Positions 10,032-17,121 of a stretch of DNA of 64,000 bases are shown piece by piece (positions within the stretch are counted from its first letter, which is position 1; each line of letters opens with the position of its first letter). A program made the position numbers and the translations under genes. This stretch comes from Viridibacillus arenosi (GTDB lineage: Bacteria; Bacillota; Bacilli; Bacillales_A; Planococcaceae): NCBI RefSeq assembly GCF_001955655.1, contig NZ_MSPW01000001.1, positions 434,001 to 498,000 on the forward strand. Reading direction: 5' to 3'. The notes under the pieces were generated by a model. It saw only the letters and a list, made by a program, of their open reading frames with translations. It had not been told where the DNA came from and did not search any database.

Positions 10032-10091
10032 TCGCCTCACCTCATTATGCTAATTGCTTAATTATTATCTTTCTCCAATTGAACCAGTAAT

Positions 10092-10205
10092 TTATATGTG
10101 TAAATATAACCTTTCATAATCAACCCGTTGAATATCAGAATCATTGTAATCAGGATGTTTCTTTATATATGTTTTTACCTTTGTGAATTCGTCTGTAGTA
10201 TTCAA
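10092..10205 (-). CDS. small hypothetical protein (37 aa)
   Basis: A TTG-started frame at 10205 preceded by GGAGGG with a 5-base gap. It encodes MNTTDEFTKVKTYIKKHPDY followed by NDSDIQRVDYERLYLHI. The protein is hydrophilic, with no signal or membrane segment. It lies between the terminase fragment and another small gene on the same strand, so it may be a further phage relic or a small phage-type gene. Family not recognised. Confidence 0.4.
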   Translation of the reverse strand: MNTTDEFTKVKTYIKKHPDYNDSDIQRVDYERLYLHI

Positions 10206-10215
10206 CTAATCCCTC

Positions 10216-10401
10216 CTATTTTTCCATATCATCAATAACCCATTTCTCATGAGAAAAACTAAGGACTTTCCTTATTGTTTCTAAATCAATTTGTTTCTGA
10301 GCCGCATCAATCGTTTCTTGAGAGTAGTGTTGAATGCTCGCTTCCACTTCTTCAATTAACGCTAGTACAGATTCGCTTGACAACTGTTTAATCCATTCCA
10401 T
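10216..10401 (-). CDS. small acidic hypothetical protein (61 aa)
   Basis: Encodes MEWIKQLSSESVLALIEEVE followed by more amphipathic helix and a DDMEK end. It is acidic and soluble. The ATG at 10401 follows GGTGGTGA, part of a leader that is nearly identical to the leader of the 57-aa gene at 10869-11042. Not recognised; it is listed because the ribosome site is good and the leader is shared. Confidence 0.5.
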   Translation of the reverse strand: MEWIKQLSSESVLALIEEVEASIQHYSQETIDAAQKQIDLETIRKVLSFSHEKWVIDDMEK

Positions 10402-10407
10402 ATTTCT

Positions 10408-10430
10408 CACCACCCACAACCACTATAAGT
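10408..10430 (-). repeat. shared leader sequence, copy 1
   Basis: On the minus strand ACTTATA-N5-GTTGTGGGTGGTG, just upstream of the 61-aa gene and including its ribosome site. It matches the leader at 11048-11071 over about 20 of 23 positions. Confidence 0.6.
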
Positions 10431-10553
10431 AATTGCTAAAAGTAAATATATTACATATTTAGTAATCTATATATTACGAATAAACAGAATAATCAATTTA
10501 TTATATATTTTTCTAAATTATTAAGTATAATACTAATAAGGGAGGTGATTGAT

Positions 10554-10697
10554 ATGAAAAAGAAACTAGGAATGCTTCTATTTGCTGCAGCACTTTTCGG
10601 TGCAACATCTGCATCTGCTTCCGCAACTACTACTGATACCTCTACTTTAGGAGTAAATTGCGTATGGTTAGGTACTGCATGGGCATGCGATTACTAA
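10554..10697 (+). CDS. small secreted two-cysteine peptide precursor
   Basis: A 47-aa precursor. A classical Sec signal peptide (MKKKLGMLLFAAALFGATSA, then SASA) has a likely cut after an AxA in the SASASA stretch near residue 22-24. It leaves a short Thr/Ser-rich linker and the tail VNCVWLGTAWACDY, whose Cys36 and Cys45 could form a disulfide loop. The ribosome site GGGAGGTGA is 5 bases from the ATG, and TATAAT at 10526-10531 could be the -10. Two hairpins follow. It is on the opposite strand from its small-gene neighbours. It may be a bacteriocin-like or signalling peptide; no modification or immunity gene is adjacent, so function is open. Confidence 0.7.
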   Translation: MKKKLGMLLFAAALFGATSASASATTTDTSTLGVNCVWLGTAWACDY

Positions 10698-10731
10698 AAC
10701 TATACTAGAGATAATAGTTTTTAATCATTTG

Positions 10732-10752
10732 CCACTTTATAGTGGTTTTTTT
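10732..10752 (+). terminator. terminator of the secreted peptide gene
   Basis: CCACT-ttat-AGTGG followed by seven T. A weaker hairpin with AAACTAT/ATAGTTT arms lies just upstream, straddling the stop. Confidence 0.8.
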
Positions 10753-10841
10753 ATTTGGCGCACTTCACCCTCAAACAAACGAACTCCATCCAATAAGGGA
10801 ATTTGGACAACTAGGCATTCGTTTGTGTCAGAGCAAAATAA

Positions 10842-10861
10842 AAACACCCCGAAGGATGTTT
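10842..10861 (-). terminator. terminator of the 57-aa gene
   Basis: On the minus strand AAACATCC-TTCG-GGGTGTTT then TTATTTT: a UUCG-type tetraloop with a U-rich tail, 7 bp after the stop. Confidence 0.85.
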
Positions 10862-10868
10862 AAACTCA

Positions 10869-11042
10869 TCAACCTTTATCTTCTAAATTTTCTAGAAATG
10901 CTATAGCAAACTCATCGTAATTTATTAATCCTTTATCATGTAGAAGTCCCGCTAATGATGTTACTGCTGAAAATACTACTGTGATGCCCCCTTTTTCTTC
11001 TACAGCATTTAAAATTAAATCATTCATTTTTTGATCATCCAT
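10869..11042 (-). CDS. small hypothetical protein (57 aa)
   Basis: Starts MDDQKMNDLILNAVEEKGGI, with a hydrophobic middle (VVFSAVTSLAGLLHDKGL) and an acidic end (FLENLEDKG). It may be one amphipathic or membrane-associated helix. ATG 11042 is preceded by GGTGGTGG inside the leader shared with the gene ending at 10216. It has its own UUCG terminator, so it is probably expressed as a single small unit. Family not recognised. Confidence 0.55.
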   Translation of the reverse strand: MDDQKMNDLILNAVEEKGGITVVFSAVTSLAGLLHDKGLINYDEFAIAFLENLEDKG

Positions 11043-11047
11043 TTCTA

Positions 11048-11071
11048 CCACCACCCACAACAATTATAAGT
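11048..11071 (-). repeat. shared leader sequence, copy 2
   Basis: On the minus strand ACTTATAATTGTTGTGGGTG then GTGG, ending 5 bp before the 57-aa gene. It is the counterpart of 10408-10430. Confidence 0.6.
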
Positions 11072-11132
11072 TGGATAAGACTGCAAGTCTGTAATGCATA
11101 TTTGATAAAATTATTAAGTTTACAGACATAAA

Positions 11133-11159
11133 AAAGCCACACCGGTTAGATGTGACTTT
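11133..11159 (-). terminator. terminator of the 61-aa coiled-coil gene
   Basis: AAAGCCACA/TGTGaCTTT arms with a 9-base loop. On the minus strand the stem is followed by a run of T. Confidence 0.7.
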
Positions 11160-11163
11160 GTTT

Positions 11164-11349
11164 TTAAAATAACATTTGTTCTATTATTTTGATTTCTTGT
11201 TGTAGTTTAATCTTTTCTTCTCTAATCTTTTCTAATTCGGTTAATTCGTTATTATCGATTAACTTCAATTCTTTCTTAGCTAACTCAATTAATTTTCGAC
11301 ACTTCTTATTATGCTCATCTGACAATGCTTTATTTATATTTTCTTCCAT
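11164..11349 (-). CDS. small coiled-coil hypothetical protein (61 aa)
   Basis: A lysine/glutamate/leucine-rich protein (KKCRKLIELAKKELKLIDNN ... LEKIREEKIKLQQEIKIIEQ) that is almost certainly one long coiled coil. ATG 11349 is taken as the start; the ribosome site (GAGAGTTGGGTG) is weak, and a GTG two codons earlier is possible. It lies among small phage-type genes, and its terminator is 5 bp past the stop. Function unknown. Confidence 0.5.
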   Translation of the reverse strand: MEENINKALSDEHNKKCRKLIELAKKELKLIDNNELTELEKIREEKIKLQQEIKIIEQMLF

Positions 11350-11461
11350 AAGCACCCAACTCTCTTAGAGCTAATTATAGCACAAATGGGAATACCTAAA
11401 GTCATTACATATAGACTATTTTCAGATTATTCTATCACTTTAGCGCTAATAAGACATATTA

Positions 11462-11674
11462 CTAATCTATCACATTACACTCATCAACCCCGTTGTATGT
11501 ATCTGGTTGTCTTCCCGTCTCCATCCAGTCCATAGCAAACGTCATGCTTTCAATCATGCTGTTGATCTGCGTTTCATCTTCAAAGTTAGCTTCATGTAAA
11601 TTAGCTTTCATTTAGTGCAGCGCATTTCTACCTTCTTTAGATTCTGTAAGTAAATTATCAGCCCAGTTATCCAT
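11462..11674 (-). pseudogene. phage positive-control (sigma-like) factor, broken
   Basis: The frame from ATG 11674 reads MDNWADNLLTESKEGRNALH, then an in-frame TAA (11612-11614), then MKANLHEANFEDETQINSMI and ESMTFAMDWMETGRQPDTYN. The EGRxALxxMKANL...INSMI.SM.FAxxWMETGRxPxTYxG pattern is that of Xpf/positive-control sigma-like factors, which switch on late genes in PBSX-type phages and run about 160-180 aa. Here it has a premature stop at codon 21 and also ends early, losing the sigma region-4 helix-turn-helix. It is a decayed prophage gene. Confidence 0.6.
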
Positions 11675-11821
11675 ATATATCGCCCCTTTTAGATAAATAA
11701 AAAAGGAGCATCAAATAAACACAGTAATTGCGTAAATTCAGTGCTCCGAGTTGTTCTCGTAAGCGGTTATTTATTTTTATTTATTTTAACACACTTAAAT
11801 CTAGTTTTGTAAATTTAGTAG

Positions 11822-11856
11822 CTCTTCTTCAACTAAAGCCCCTGTTAGTTTAAGAG
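11822..11856. repeat. palindromic intergenic repeat, module 1 (3' of the 114-aa membrane protein)
   Basis: CTTCAACTAA, loop AGCCCCTG, TTAGTTTAAG. One A-type hairpin 32 bp downstream of the 11888-12232 gene. Same family as the modules at 12288, 15574, 16139, 16861, 18145, 18907 and 19341. Confidence 0.75.
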
Positions 11857-11887
11857 TCAAATTAATTAAACATAATTTAACCTTTTA

Positions 11888-12232
11888 TCAATTTAATAAC
11901 TCGTTTCGGCTACAATTTTTAGGAATAATGCCGAATTTAGCAATCAAAAGAATCAGTAAAAATACAAAACAACTAAAACCTGTATTATCACTTGTAAGTA
12001 AATTTAACTGGATAACTTGCATCGCAACTAAAACGTTTAATATATAAGAAACGAGAAAACCAAAAAATGAAGCACACGTTAAATAAGTGCCGAATAACAA
12101 CCTTCTGTAATTAGATACATCTGGTCTATTAGTTTTTTGGATAGGTAAAGTATGTTGAACTTGTTTAAATAAGCCGTATGTGAAACCGATAATTAATAAG
12201 ATAACTACTACATAACCAATTACATCATCCAT
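11888..12232 (-). CDS. membrane protein, unknown (114 aa)
   Basis: Three predicted transmembrane helices: residues about 4-22 (IGYVVVILLIIGFTYGLF), 47-70 (LFGTYLTCASFFGFLVSYIL) and 85-105 (FSCFVFLLILLIAKFGII). A basic loop TNRPDVSNYRR lies between helices 1 and 2. ATG 12232 follows AGGGGGGTGG. Not recognised as a named family. It forms one unit with the repeat directly after it. Confidence 0.6.
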   Translation of the reverse strand: MDDVIGYVVVILLIIGFTYGLFKQVQHTLPIQKTNRPDVSNYRRLLFGTYLTCASFFGFLVSYILNVLVAMQVIQLNLLTSDNTGFSCFVFLLILLIAKFGIIPKNCSRNELLN

Positions 12233-12287
12233 CAGTCCACCCCCCTATATTTTCCAATTATACACCAGTTATCTTTATAAAGATTTT

Positions 12288-12325
12288 TCTTCTTTAACCA
12301 ACCTGCCCCTTTAGTTGAACGAGAC
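12288..12325. repeat. palindromic intergenic repeat, module 2 (3' of the ABC operon)
   Basis: TTTAACCAA, loop CCTGCCCC, TTTAGTTGAA. An A-type hairpin in the 309-bp gap after the ABC exporter operon. That gap also holds a frameshifted relic (12341-12470). Confidence 0.7.
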
Positions 12326-12340
12326 ATTATCCTAAGTTAT

Positions 12341-12470
12341 TTAATTTAGTACCGCTTTTAACGCTTCTTCAATGTCTGACTTCAATTCATATAGTGTCTG
12401 CATAAAAATCTTCATCATGTTTTAAACCCTCATAATTAATTGCTATTTGAGAACGGTACTCTATTTCCAT
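12341..12470 (-). pseudogene. frameshifted small gene relic
   Basis: Two overlapping minus-strand frames: MEIEYRSQIAINYEGLKHDE... (12387-12470) and one ending YELKSDIEEALKAVLN (12341-12418). They would join into a single protein of at least 43 aa with one frameshift near 12390. No ribosome site precedes the first. Family not recognised. The alternative is chance short frames. Confidence 0.3.
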
Positions 12471-12541
12471 ACAGTTTTCAGAAGTTAATCCTTCTAATTG
12501 AAGCCTCAGATTAATTTTCAGAATCCATAATAAGATTACTA

Positions 12542-13177
12542 TTACAACTCTTCTAACTTGAATTTATTTATTCTATAGACTTCATCACAAAGAAGATCGA
12601 TATCCTCTTGATTATGACTGGTCATAATAATTGTTTTCCCTTCCTTTTTAAAATTAAGTAAGAGACTACGTAATTTTTCTACACTTTCAAAATCTAAAGC
12701 ATTAAATGGTTCATCTAATATTAACACTTCTTGATTTTCCATGAAGGCTTGTGCTAAAGCCAGCTTCTGCTTCATACCTAATGAATACTTCCGTACTTTC
12801 TGTTCAGCTGTAGGCTGAAGTCCAACTAAGTTCATTGTTTTAATGATTTGCTCATCATCAATTTTATTCTGTATCATGGCCAGAGATTTTAGATTTCCAA
12901 AACCCGTTTTATTTCCTAGATATCCTGGCCTATCAATTATGATTCCAAAGTTCTTTGGAAAAGTAATATCCTTATGTAAATATTCTCCTCCGATTAATAT
13001 TTCACCGTGATCGGGTCTAACAAATCCACAAATCAACTTAAATAATACAGATTTTCCAGAGCCGTTAGGACCTACAATTCCGTATATTTTTCCTTTTTCA
13101 ATAGTTAAATCTATATCTTGAAATATAGTTAAGCCCTTATAGGACTTTTGGACATTTCTTACTTCAATTAGGCTCAT
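12542..13177 (-). CDS. ABC transporter ATP-binding protein
   Basis: A 211-aa ATPase with all hallmarks: Walker A GPNGSGKS (about residues 37-44), signature YSLGMKQKLALAQA, Walker B VLILDEPFNALD and switch histidine TSHNQED. It is of the short CcmA/ABC-2 export type. It is last of a three-gene minus-strand operon, 6 bp after the larger permease, with the ribosome site GAGGGAG inside the end of that gene. The cargo is unknown. Such ABC-2 exporters often give antimicrobial peptide immunity or export. The secreted peptide gene lies 2 kb away but on the other strand. Confidence 0.85.
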   Translation of the reverse strand: MSLIEVRNVQKSYKGLTIFQDIDLTIEKGKIYGIVGPNGSGKSVLFKLICGFVRPDHGEILIGGEYLHKDITFPKNFGIIIDRPGYLGNKTGFGNLKSLAMIQNKIDDEQIIKTMNLVGLQPTAEQKVRKYSLGMKQKLALAQAFMENQEVLILDEPFNALDFESVEKLRSLLLNFKKEGKTIIMTSHNQEDIDLLCDEVYRINKFKLEEL

Positions 13178-13183
13178 ATATAG

Positions 13184-14653
13184 TCATACTCCCTCAAATA
13201 CATATTTTTTGTTAAGCAAATAAAATATACATATCCCTTCAACCAAAACTATGAGGATCAAATACAATGATATAGTCATTGGTGATGTGCCATATATCAA
13301 ATGGCTGTACCCATTTAAACCCACTGGAATGTATTTATAACCAGGGAATAATAATGCTATAAAGATGCCTATTGTAACCAAATTGGTTGAACTGCTTTTT
13401 AAAACTATTTGTAACGTAATCAACAGCAGAAGGTAAATGCTTATTTGTAGAAGGCCATTGATAAAAAAGTGATATAGCAGAGAAGCAAAGTTCATATCTT
13501 CCACTACTGTCACTCGTAAAGAAAATTCCATGCCTTTAAAATATGCCACTGTTAAAGTCAAAATAAATATAAAAATCAAATACATTATTGCCATTAATAA
13601 AATATTACGGAACCATTCGCCCATCCATTTAAACATAGAGGTGTAGCGAATAATTTTGTAGTAGCTCAACTCTGAAAATTCTCTTGCTAAATAGACTTGT
13701 GCCAGATATAAAAAGCCGAAGAATACTACTATGTAATACATATACGACAAGAGAGTATAACCCGCAGATGATGTACCGAAAAAATTAAGGAGAAATAGAT
13801 CAATTACAGTATTACTTCGGCTGTCTGCCATAAAGTAAGTTCCTAATACTAATACAGAAAGATATACGGCGATGCCCGTCTGAAAAGCAGTAAAGCTGAC
13901 TATTTGTTTTCCATCTTTAAATTGCAAGGCTAAATAGATTAATCCGAGCGAAAAGATTGCGATTAAAGGGATAGTGAATGTGGTTTTCCAAAGATTTAAT
14001 GTTTGAAACATAGCGACATAGTTTGATAAAGACAATTTCGCTAAGTTCTCAGGGAAAAGCTTCCAGGAAACAAAAGAAAATATATATAAAATGGCAACAA
14101 CGAAGCTTATCCATCTCCACGACTGAAGAAAGACATATATAGTAGTAACCGAAGCTAAAATAATTAATGTCGTAATAAAGAACATACCTATTTGATATAT
14201 AAGAGCAAGAATAGGGAAATCAAAATACTGTCTCATAATAGCAGTAGGTTCAAGTAAGTTACTTCCTGAACTCCATTCGTTTGCAAAGGGGAACCCTATA
14301 GTCATGATGAATGCAACTAATAACCAAACGATAATCGTCAAAGCTAAAAACATTAAAATTTTCTTAGAAGCCATGAGTACCCACTTTTTATATGAGCCTA
14401 ATCTGATCAATAAATGATATTCAAAGTCCTTTACTAAAAAAGTCACATTGAAATATAAGAGGAATGGTAATACGAAATAAATAATCAAGTTAACATCACT
14501 TAATAATGTAATTAGCAGATCCCAAGCATTAACGGATGCATTACTTTCGATAATTGTTTTTCTAATTCCAAAACAAAAGATAAAAATAACAAAACCCAAT
14601 ATAATCCATCTTAACTGCAGCAACTCATTAATAAGACTTCTCAAAATGACCAT
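13184..14653 (-). CDS. ABC-2-type permease, large subunit (489 aa)
   Basis: A polytopic membrane protein with about 12 hydrophobic segments and no soluble domain. It begins with a TM helix (WIILGFVIFIFCFGI) and has repeated W/Y/F-rich helices and short basic cytoplasmic loops (GSYKKWVLMASKK). It lies between the smaller permease, which it overlaps by 13 bp (stop/start coupling), and the ATPase gene. It therefore very likely forms the transporter's membrane unit. At nearly twice the usual ABC-2 permease size, it may be a two-lobed fusion. Not recognised to family level. Confidence 0.65.
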   Translation of the reverse strand: MVILRSLINELLQLRWIILGFVIFIFCFGIRKTIIESNASVNAWDLLITLLSDVNLIIYFVLPFLLYFNVTFLVKDFEYHLLIRLGSYKKWVLMASKKILMFLALTIIVWLLVAFIMTIGFPFANEWSSGSNLLEPTAIMRQYFDFPILALIYQIGMFFITTLIILASVTTIYVFLQSWRWISFVVAILYIFSFVSWKLFPENLAKLSLSNYVAMFQTLNLWKTTFTIPLIAIFSLGLIYLALQFKDGKQIVSFTAFQTGIAVYLSVLVLGTYFMADSRSNTVIDLFLLNFFGTSSAGYTLLSYMYYIVVFFGFLYLAQVYLAREFSELSYYKIIRYTSMFKWMGEWFRNILLMAIMYLIFIFILTLTVAYFKGMEFSLRVTVVEDMNFASLLYHFFINGLLQISIYLLLLITLQIVLKSSSTNLVTIGIFIALLFPGYKYIPVGLNGYSHLIYGTSPMTISLYLILIVLVEGICIFYLLNKKYVFEGV

Positions 14654-15423
14654 TCTGTCGAATTCCTTTTCTTAAGATATACATAACTCACTATCGCAGT
14701 TATTAATAAAATCGTAAATGGTACAAATACAGTCCATAATTTTTGTTGCATTATAGAGTACGGGAAAACTGTATATAATGGTGCAAACTTTGAAATACCT
14801 AACACCGCAGAGACAAAGCTCATACCTTGATACCATACAAATGGTATCGATAAAGCAACAAATGAATTATCTAAGATCAGGCATAAGATTAAAGGTAAAG
14901 TAGCATATAAAACTCCATTGATACCTACCCAGAGGGAGTATATGAATCCATACACAAAAGGCCCGAAAACTAATAATTGATCGAAAGTTACCGTACCATG
15001 CAAATTCCCACTAACCCCAACTTTAGAGATAAATGTAACTTGAGGGTTTATATATTGAGCGAACAGGAACGGTAAAAACGCATATAAAAATGAAACCCCA
15101 AATGAAAGAAGTGCATTTACCATGATTTTAGCGTTCAAATATGTATTAAAATCTATTCTTATCTTGGTATATGTTAAATAATTATTATTTCTTTCATGAA
15201 TTATTGTATCCGCAAAAACGAATAATACTAAAATCGGGAAAATCATTGCACCAATACCGTTGAGCAAACGCCCGTAGAGATCGATATTGTCAGTGAAGGA
15301 ATAGCCATCATGGATTATTAAGTATTGTATCCATACAGGTAAAGTAATAATAAGAAACCAAGTTAGAACCCTATTAAACGTAAATATTTGCTTAAATTCA
15401 ACCCCTATTTGTTGTTTTAACAT
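14641..15423 (-). CDS. ABC-2-type permease, small subunit (260 aa)
   Basis: First gene of the exporter operon. About six transmembrane helices follow an amphipathic N-terminus (MLKQQIGVEFKQIFTFNRVL), the usual start of ABC-2 permeases. ATG 15423 is chosen because GGGGAGAG lies just upstream; the frame's earlier codons are non-coding leader. With the 489-aa protein it gives two unequal permeases for one ATPase, an asymmetric arrangement seen in some peptide-immunity exporters. Substrate not determinable. Confidence 0.65.
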   Translation of the reverse strand: MLKQQIGVEFKQIFTFNRVLTWFLIITLPVWIQYLIIHDGYSFTDNIDLYGRLLNGIGAMIFPILVLFVFADTIIHERNNNYLTYTKIRIDFNTYLNAKIMVNALLSFGVSFLYAFLPFLFAQYINPQVTFISKVGVSGNLHGTVTFDQLLVFGPFVYGFIYSLWVGINGVLYATLPLILCLILDNSFVALSIPFVWYQGMSFVSAVLGISKFAPLYTVFPYSIMQQKLWTVFVPFTILLITAIVSYVYLKKRNSTEWSF

Positions 15424-15573
15424 CTCTCTCTCCCCTATTTTTCGACTTAAAATAAGTAACACTTCAAATAATGGTAACTTTATAAAATACACCTGTAAAC
15501 ACTAAGTTTCCCTAATTAATAGTATCAACTCCACAAAAAAGATAGATTAATTAGAATTTTTTGTGTAACCTTA

Positions 15574-15665
15574 TTGAACTAACCTGCCCCATTAGTTCAA
15601 TAAAAAAAAAGCTGTCTATGCAGCTCTATAATCTTTTGCTAAAGCACCCGTTAATTGAAAAAGAG
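15574..15665. repeat. palindromic intergenic repeat, module 3 (3' of the 134-aa gene)
   Basis: A-type hairpin TTGAACTAA/TTAGTTCAA with perfect 9-bp arms (15574-15600). A terminator-like AGCTG-tctatg-CAGCT next to a run of A follows (15602-15626), then a second A'-type half with GCACCCGTTAATTGAA (15635-15665). Confidence 0.8.
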
Positions 15666-15675
15666 CTTAAGGTCT

Positions 15676-16080
15676 CTACTCTTGATTAAAATGCATTAAC
15701 TTATCTAAAGGCATATCTGATTCTTTGAAGCCGTATTTCGTTATCATCATTCGTTCTATCGCTTTTTCAGGGTTCTCTTGATAAATCTTAATAATTACTT
15801 CACAATGTGACAATGCTAAGTGTTCTGTAAGCATCCGAGCAAATTCCCCGAGTATTTCTCTATGTTCATCTTTAACAGGTTTATCAGAGAAATATGTAGC
15901 AGAGACATAGTTTACACGCTGGTCATCTTCTTCATAAATTAAATCTGGAATTTCAAAATCATCTAATGTGGCAGGTCGAAATTCATCTAAAATGGCGAAA
16001 GCATAATGTTGGCCCCCAATTTGAACATCCCACACTTCAAAGTCCCTTAATCTAATTTTACGTTCAAAATAATCAATCAA
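15676..16080 (-). CDS. hypothetical protein (134 aa)
   Basis: Start fixed at TTG 16080, with AAAGGAGA 7 bases upstream; the frame extends another 15 codons but has no ribosome site there. The protein begins LIDYFERKIRLRDFEVWDVQ and has a mixed alpha/beta, acidic, soluble composition with two internal VNYVSATYFSDKP and HCEVIIKIYQENPEKAIERM stretches. No catalytic motif is seen and the family is not recognised. It sits alone between two repeat modules, so it looks like a single-gene unit. Confidence 0.6.
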   Translation of the reverse strand: MIDYFERKIRLRDFEVWDVQIGGQHYAFAILDEFRPATLDDFEIPDLIYEEDDQRVNYVSATYFSDKPVKDEHREILGEFARMLTEHLALSHCEVIIKIYQENPEKAIERMMITKYGFKESDMPLDKLMHFNQE

Positions 16081-16138
16081 ACTTAAGTCTCCTTTCAATT
16101 TATTGAACTGCTGATAATCATTCAAGATTATATTTTCT

Positions 16139-16258
16139 TATTAAACTATTCTGCTCCGTTAGTTCAATAAGAAAAAGGCTCTACTCCTTATTGAAGTAAA
16201 GCACCCGTTAGTTGAATTAGAACAGCGACGCTTTTTAAACAATCGCGCCCGATTTCGG
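16139..16258. repeat. palindromic intergenic repeat, module 4 (3' of the 179-aa membrane protein)
   Basis: Contains an A hairpin (16139-16171, loop CTGCTCC), an A' hairpin with GTAAAGCACCCGTTAGTTGA (16186-16221), and a degenerate B element ACAATCGCGCCCGATTTCGG (from 16239). It fills the whole gap between two genes. Confidence 0.8.
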
Positions 16259-16271
16259 TATTATAATATTG

Positions 16272-16811
16272 TTATCCCTTTGCCCTTTTCGGCCAAATAA
16301 AATTGCTTATGGCAATCAAAAAATCGATACCTAACACAAGTGTCCATATTTTCAAAAATCCAGCCAACACTTCTGTTCGAGCTGAATCGTTAATTAAATA
16401 GATTAAGGTGAATAAAACCCCGGCACCTATTAGAAAAGCAAGCACATGTTGTCCCCAGCTTTTAAAATAATGTTTCGCATAATCGATGCCAAATCTCTTA
16501 AATGGTTTCGCTCCTTGTTTCATCACATAATATTGAAAACGTATATCAGCCCATTCAATCATGCTCCTACCGAATGCGATTGAGATTCCAATATATACAG
16601 CAGAAATTGCATGCACTTGGGTAGCAGTCGCACCACGATACAAGTCAATACCCGTGGCAACTAATAAAATTAAATCAATAACAGGTGTTAAAGCTAGGAA
16701 AAATAATCCTAATTTATTTCTTTTTAGAATATATCGTGTGAATAGACCTAAAGCGATAATAACCCAAAACCCTATTTCACAAGCAACGATCAGCCACGCA
16801 ATTACATTCAC
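16272..16811 (-). CDS. polytopic membrane protein (179 aa)
   Basis: Five or so hydrophobic helices: VIAWLIVACEIGFWVIIALG, LGLFFLALTPVIDLILLVAT, a VHAISAVYIGISIAFG segment, VLAFLIGAGVLFTLIYLI and a C-terminal one ending in SNFIWPKR. A cytoplasmic loop ADIRFQYYVMKQGAKPFKRF follows the third. The start is GTG 16811 after AAGGGGG. It resembles the YmcC-like family of integral membrane proteins of unknown role, but that is from memory of general pattern only. A repeat module follows directly. Confidence 0.6.
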   Translation of the reverse strand: MNVIAWLIVACEIGFWVIIALGLFTRYILKRNKLGLFFLALTPVIDLILLVATGIDLYRGATATQVHAISAVYIGISIAFGRSMIEWADIRFQYYVMKQGAKPFKRFGIDYAKHYFKSWGQHVLAFLIGAGVLFTLIYLINDSARTEVLAGFLKIWTLVLGIDFLIAISNFIWPKRAKG

Positions 16812-16860
16812 CTCAAAACCCCCTTGTATAACGCACACAATTATCTGTTTACCTATAACA

Positions 16861-17038
16861 ATTCAACAATACTCTTCAACTAACCTGCCCCGTTAGCTCA
16901 GTAAAAAAAGAACCTGCCCCGTTAGCTCAGTAAAAAAAGAAATGTCTGAACAGCTCAACGATCTTCTACTATAGCACCCATTAGTTGAAGAAGAAAAAAG
17001 AGACGCATATTCAACAATCGCGCCCGATTGTTGAATAT
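16861..17038. repeat. palindromic intergenic repeat, module 5 with a perfect tandem duplication
   Basis: The largest copy. It has a B element with perfect 14-bp arms ATATTCAACAATCG/CGATTGTTGAATAT (17007-17038), an A' hairpin (16963-16990), a remnant terminator arm GTCTGAACAGCTC, and an A hairpin (16874-16903). A 29-bp unit (ACCTGCCCCGTTAGCTCAGT plus AAAAAAAGA) is repeated exactly twice, at 16883-16911 and 16912-16940. Half a B element (ATTCAACAAT) closes it at 16861. Confidence 0.85.
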
Positions 17039-17121
17039 CAAGATAGTGATTTCTCCTTTTTACAAGATACTTTTATGATCTCGGAAGAGGAGAAAAACCC
17101 CTTTTCATTTGTTTAAATGTC

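Noticed and set aside
11041-11110. Upstream frame ending in CCGWW before the 57-aa gene, and one ending GCGW before the 61-aa gene
   Set aside because: Both arise from the G-rich shared leader that includes the ribosome sites; neither frame has a start codon with its own ribosome site.
16081-16125. Longer form of the 134-aa protein starting at TTG 16125
   Set aside because: No ribosome site there, whereas AAAGGAGA sits 7 bases before TTG 16080.
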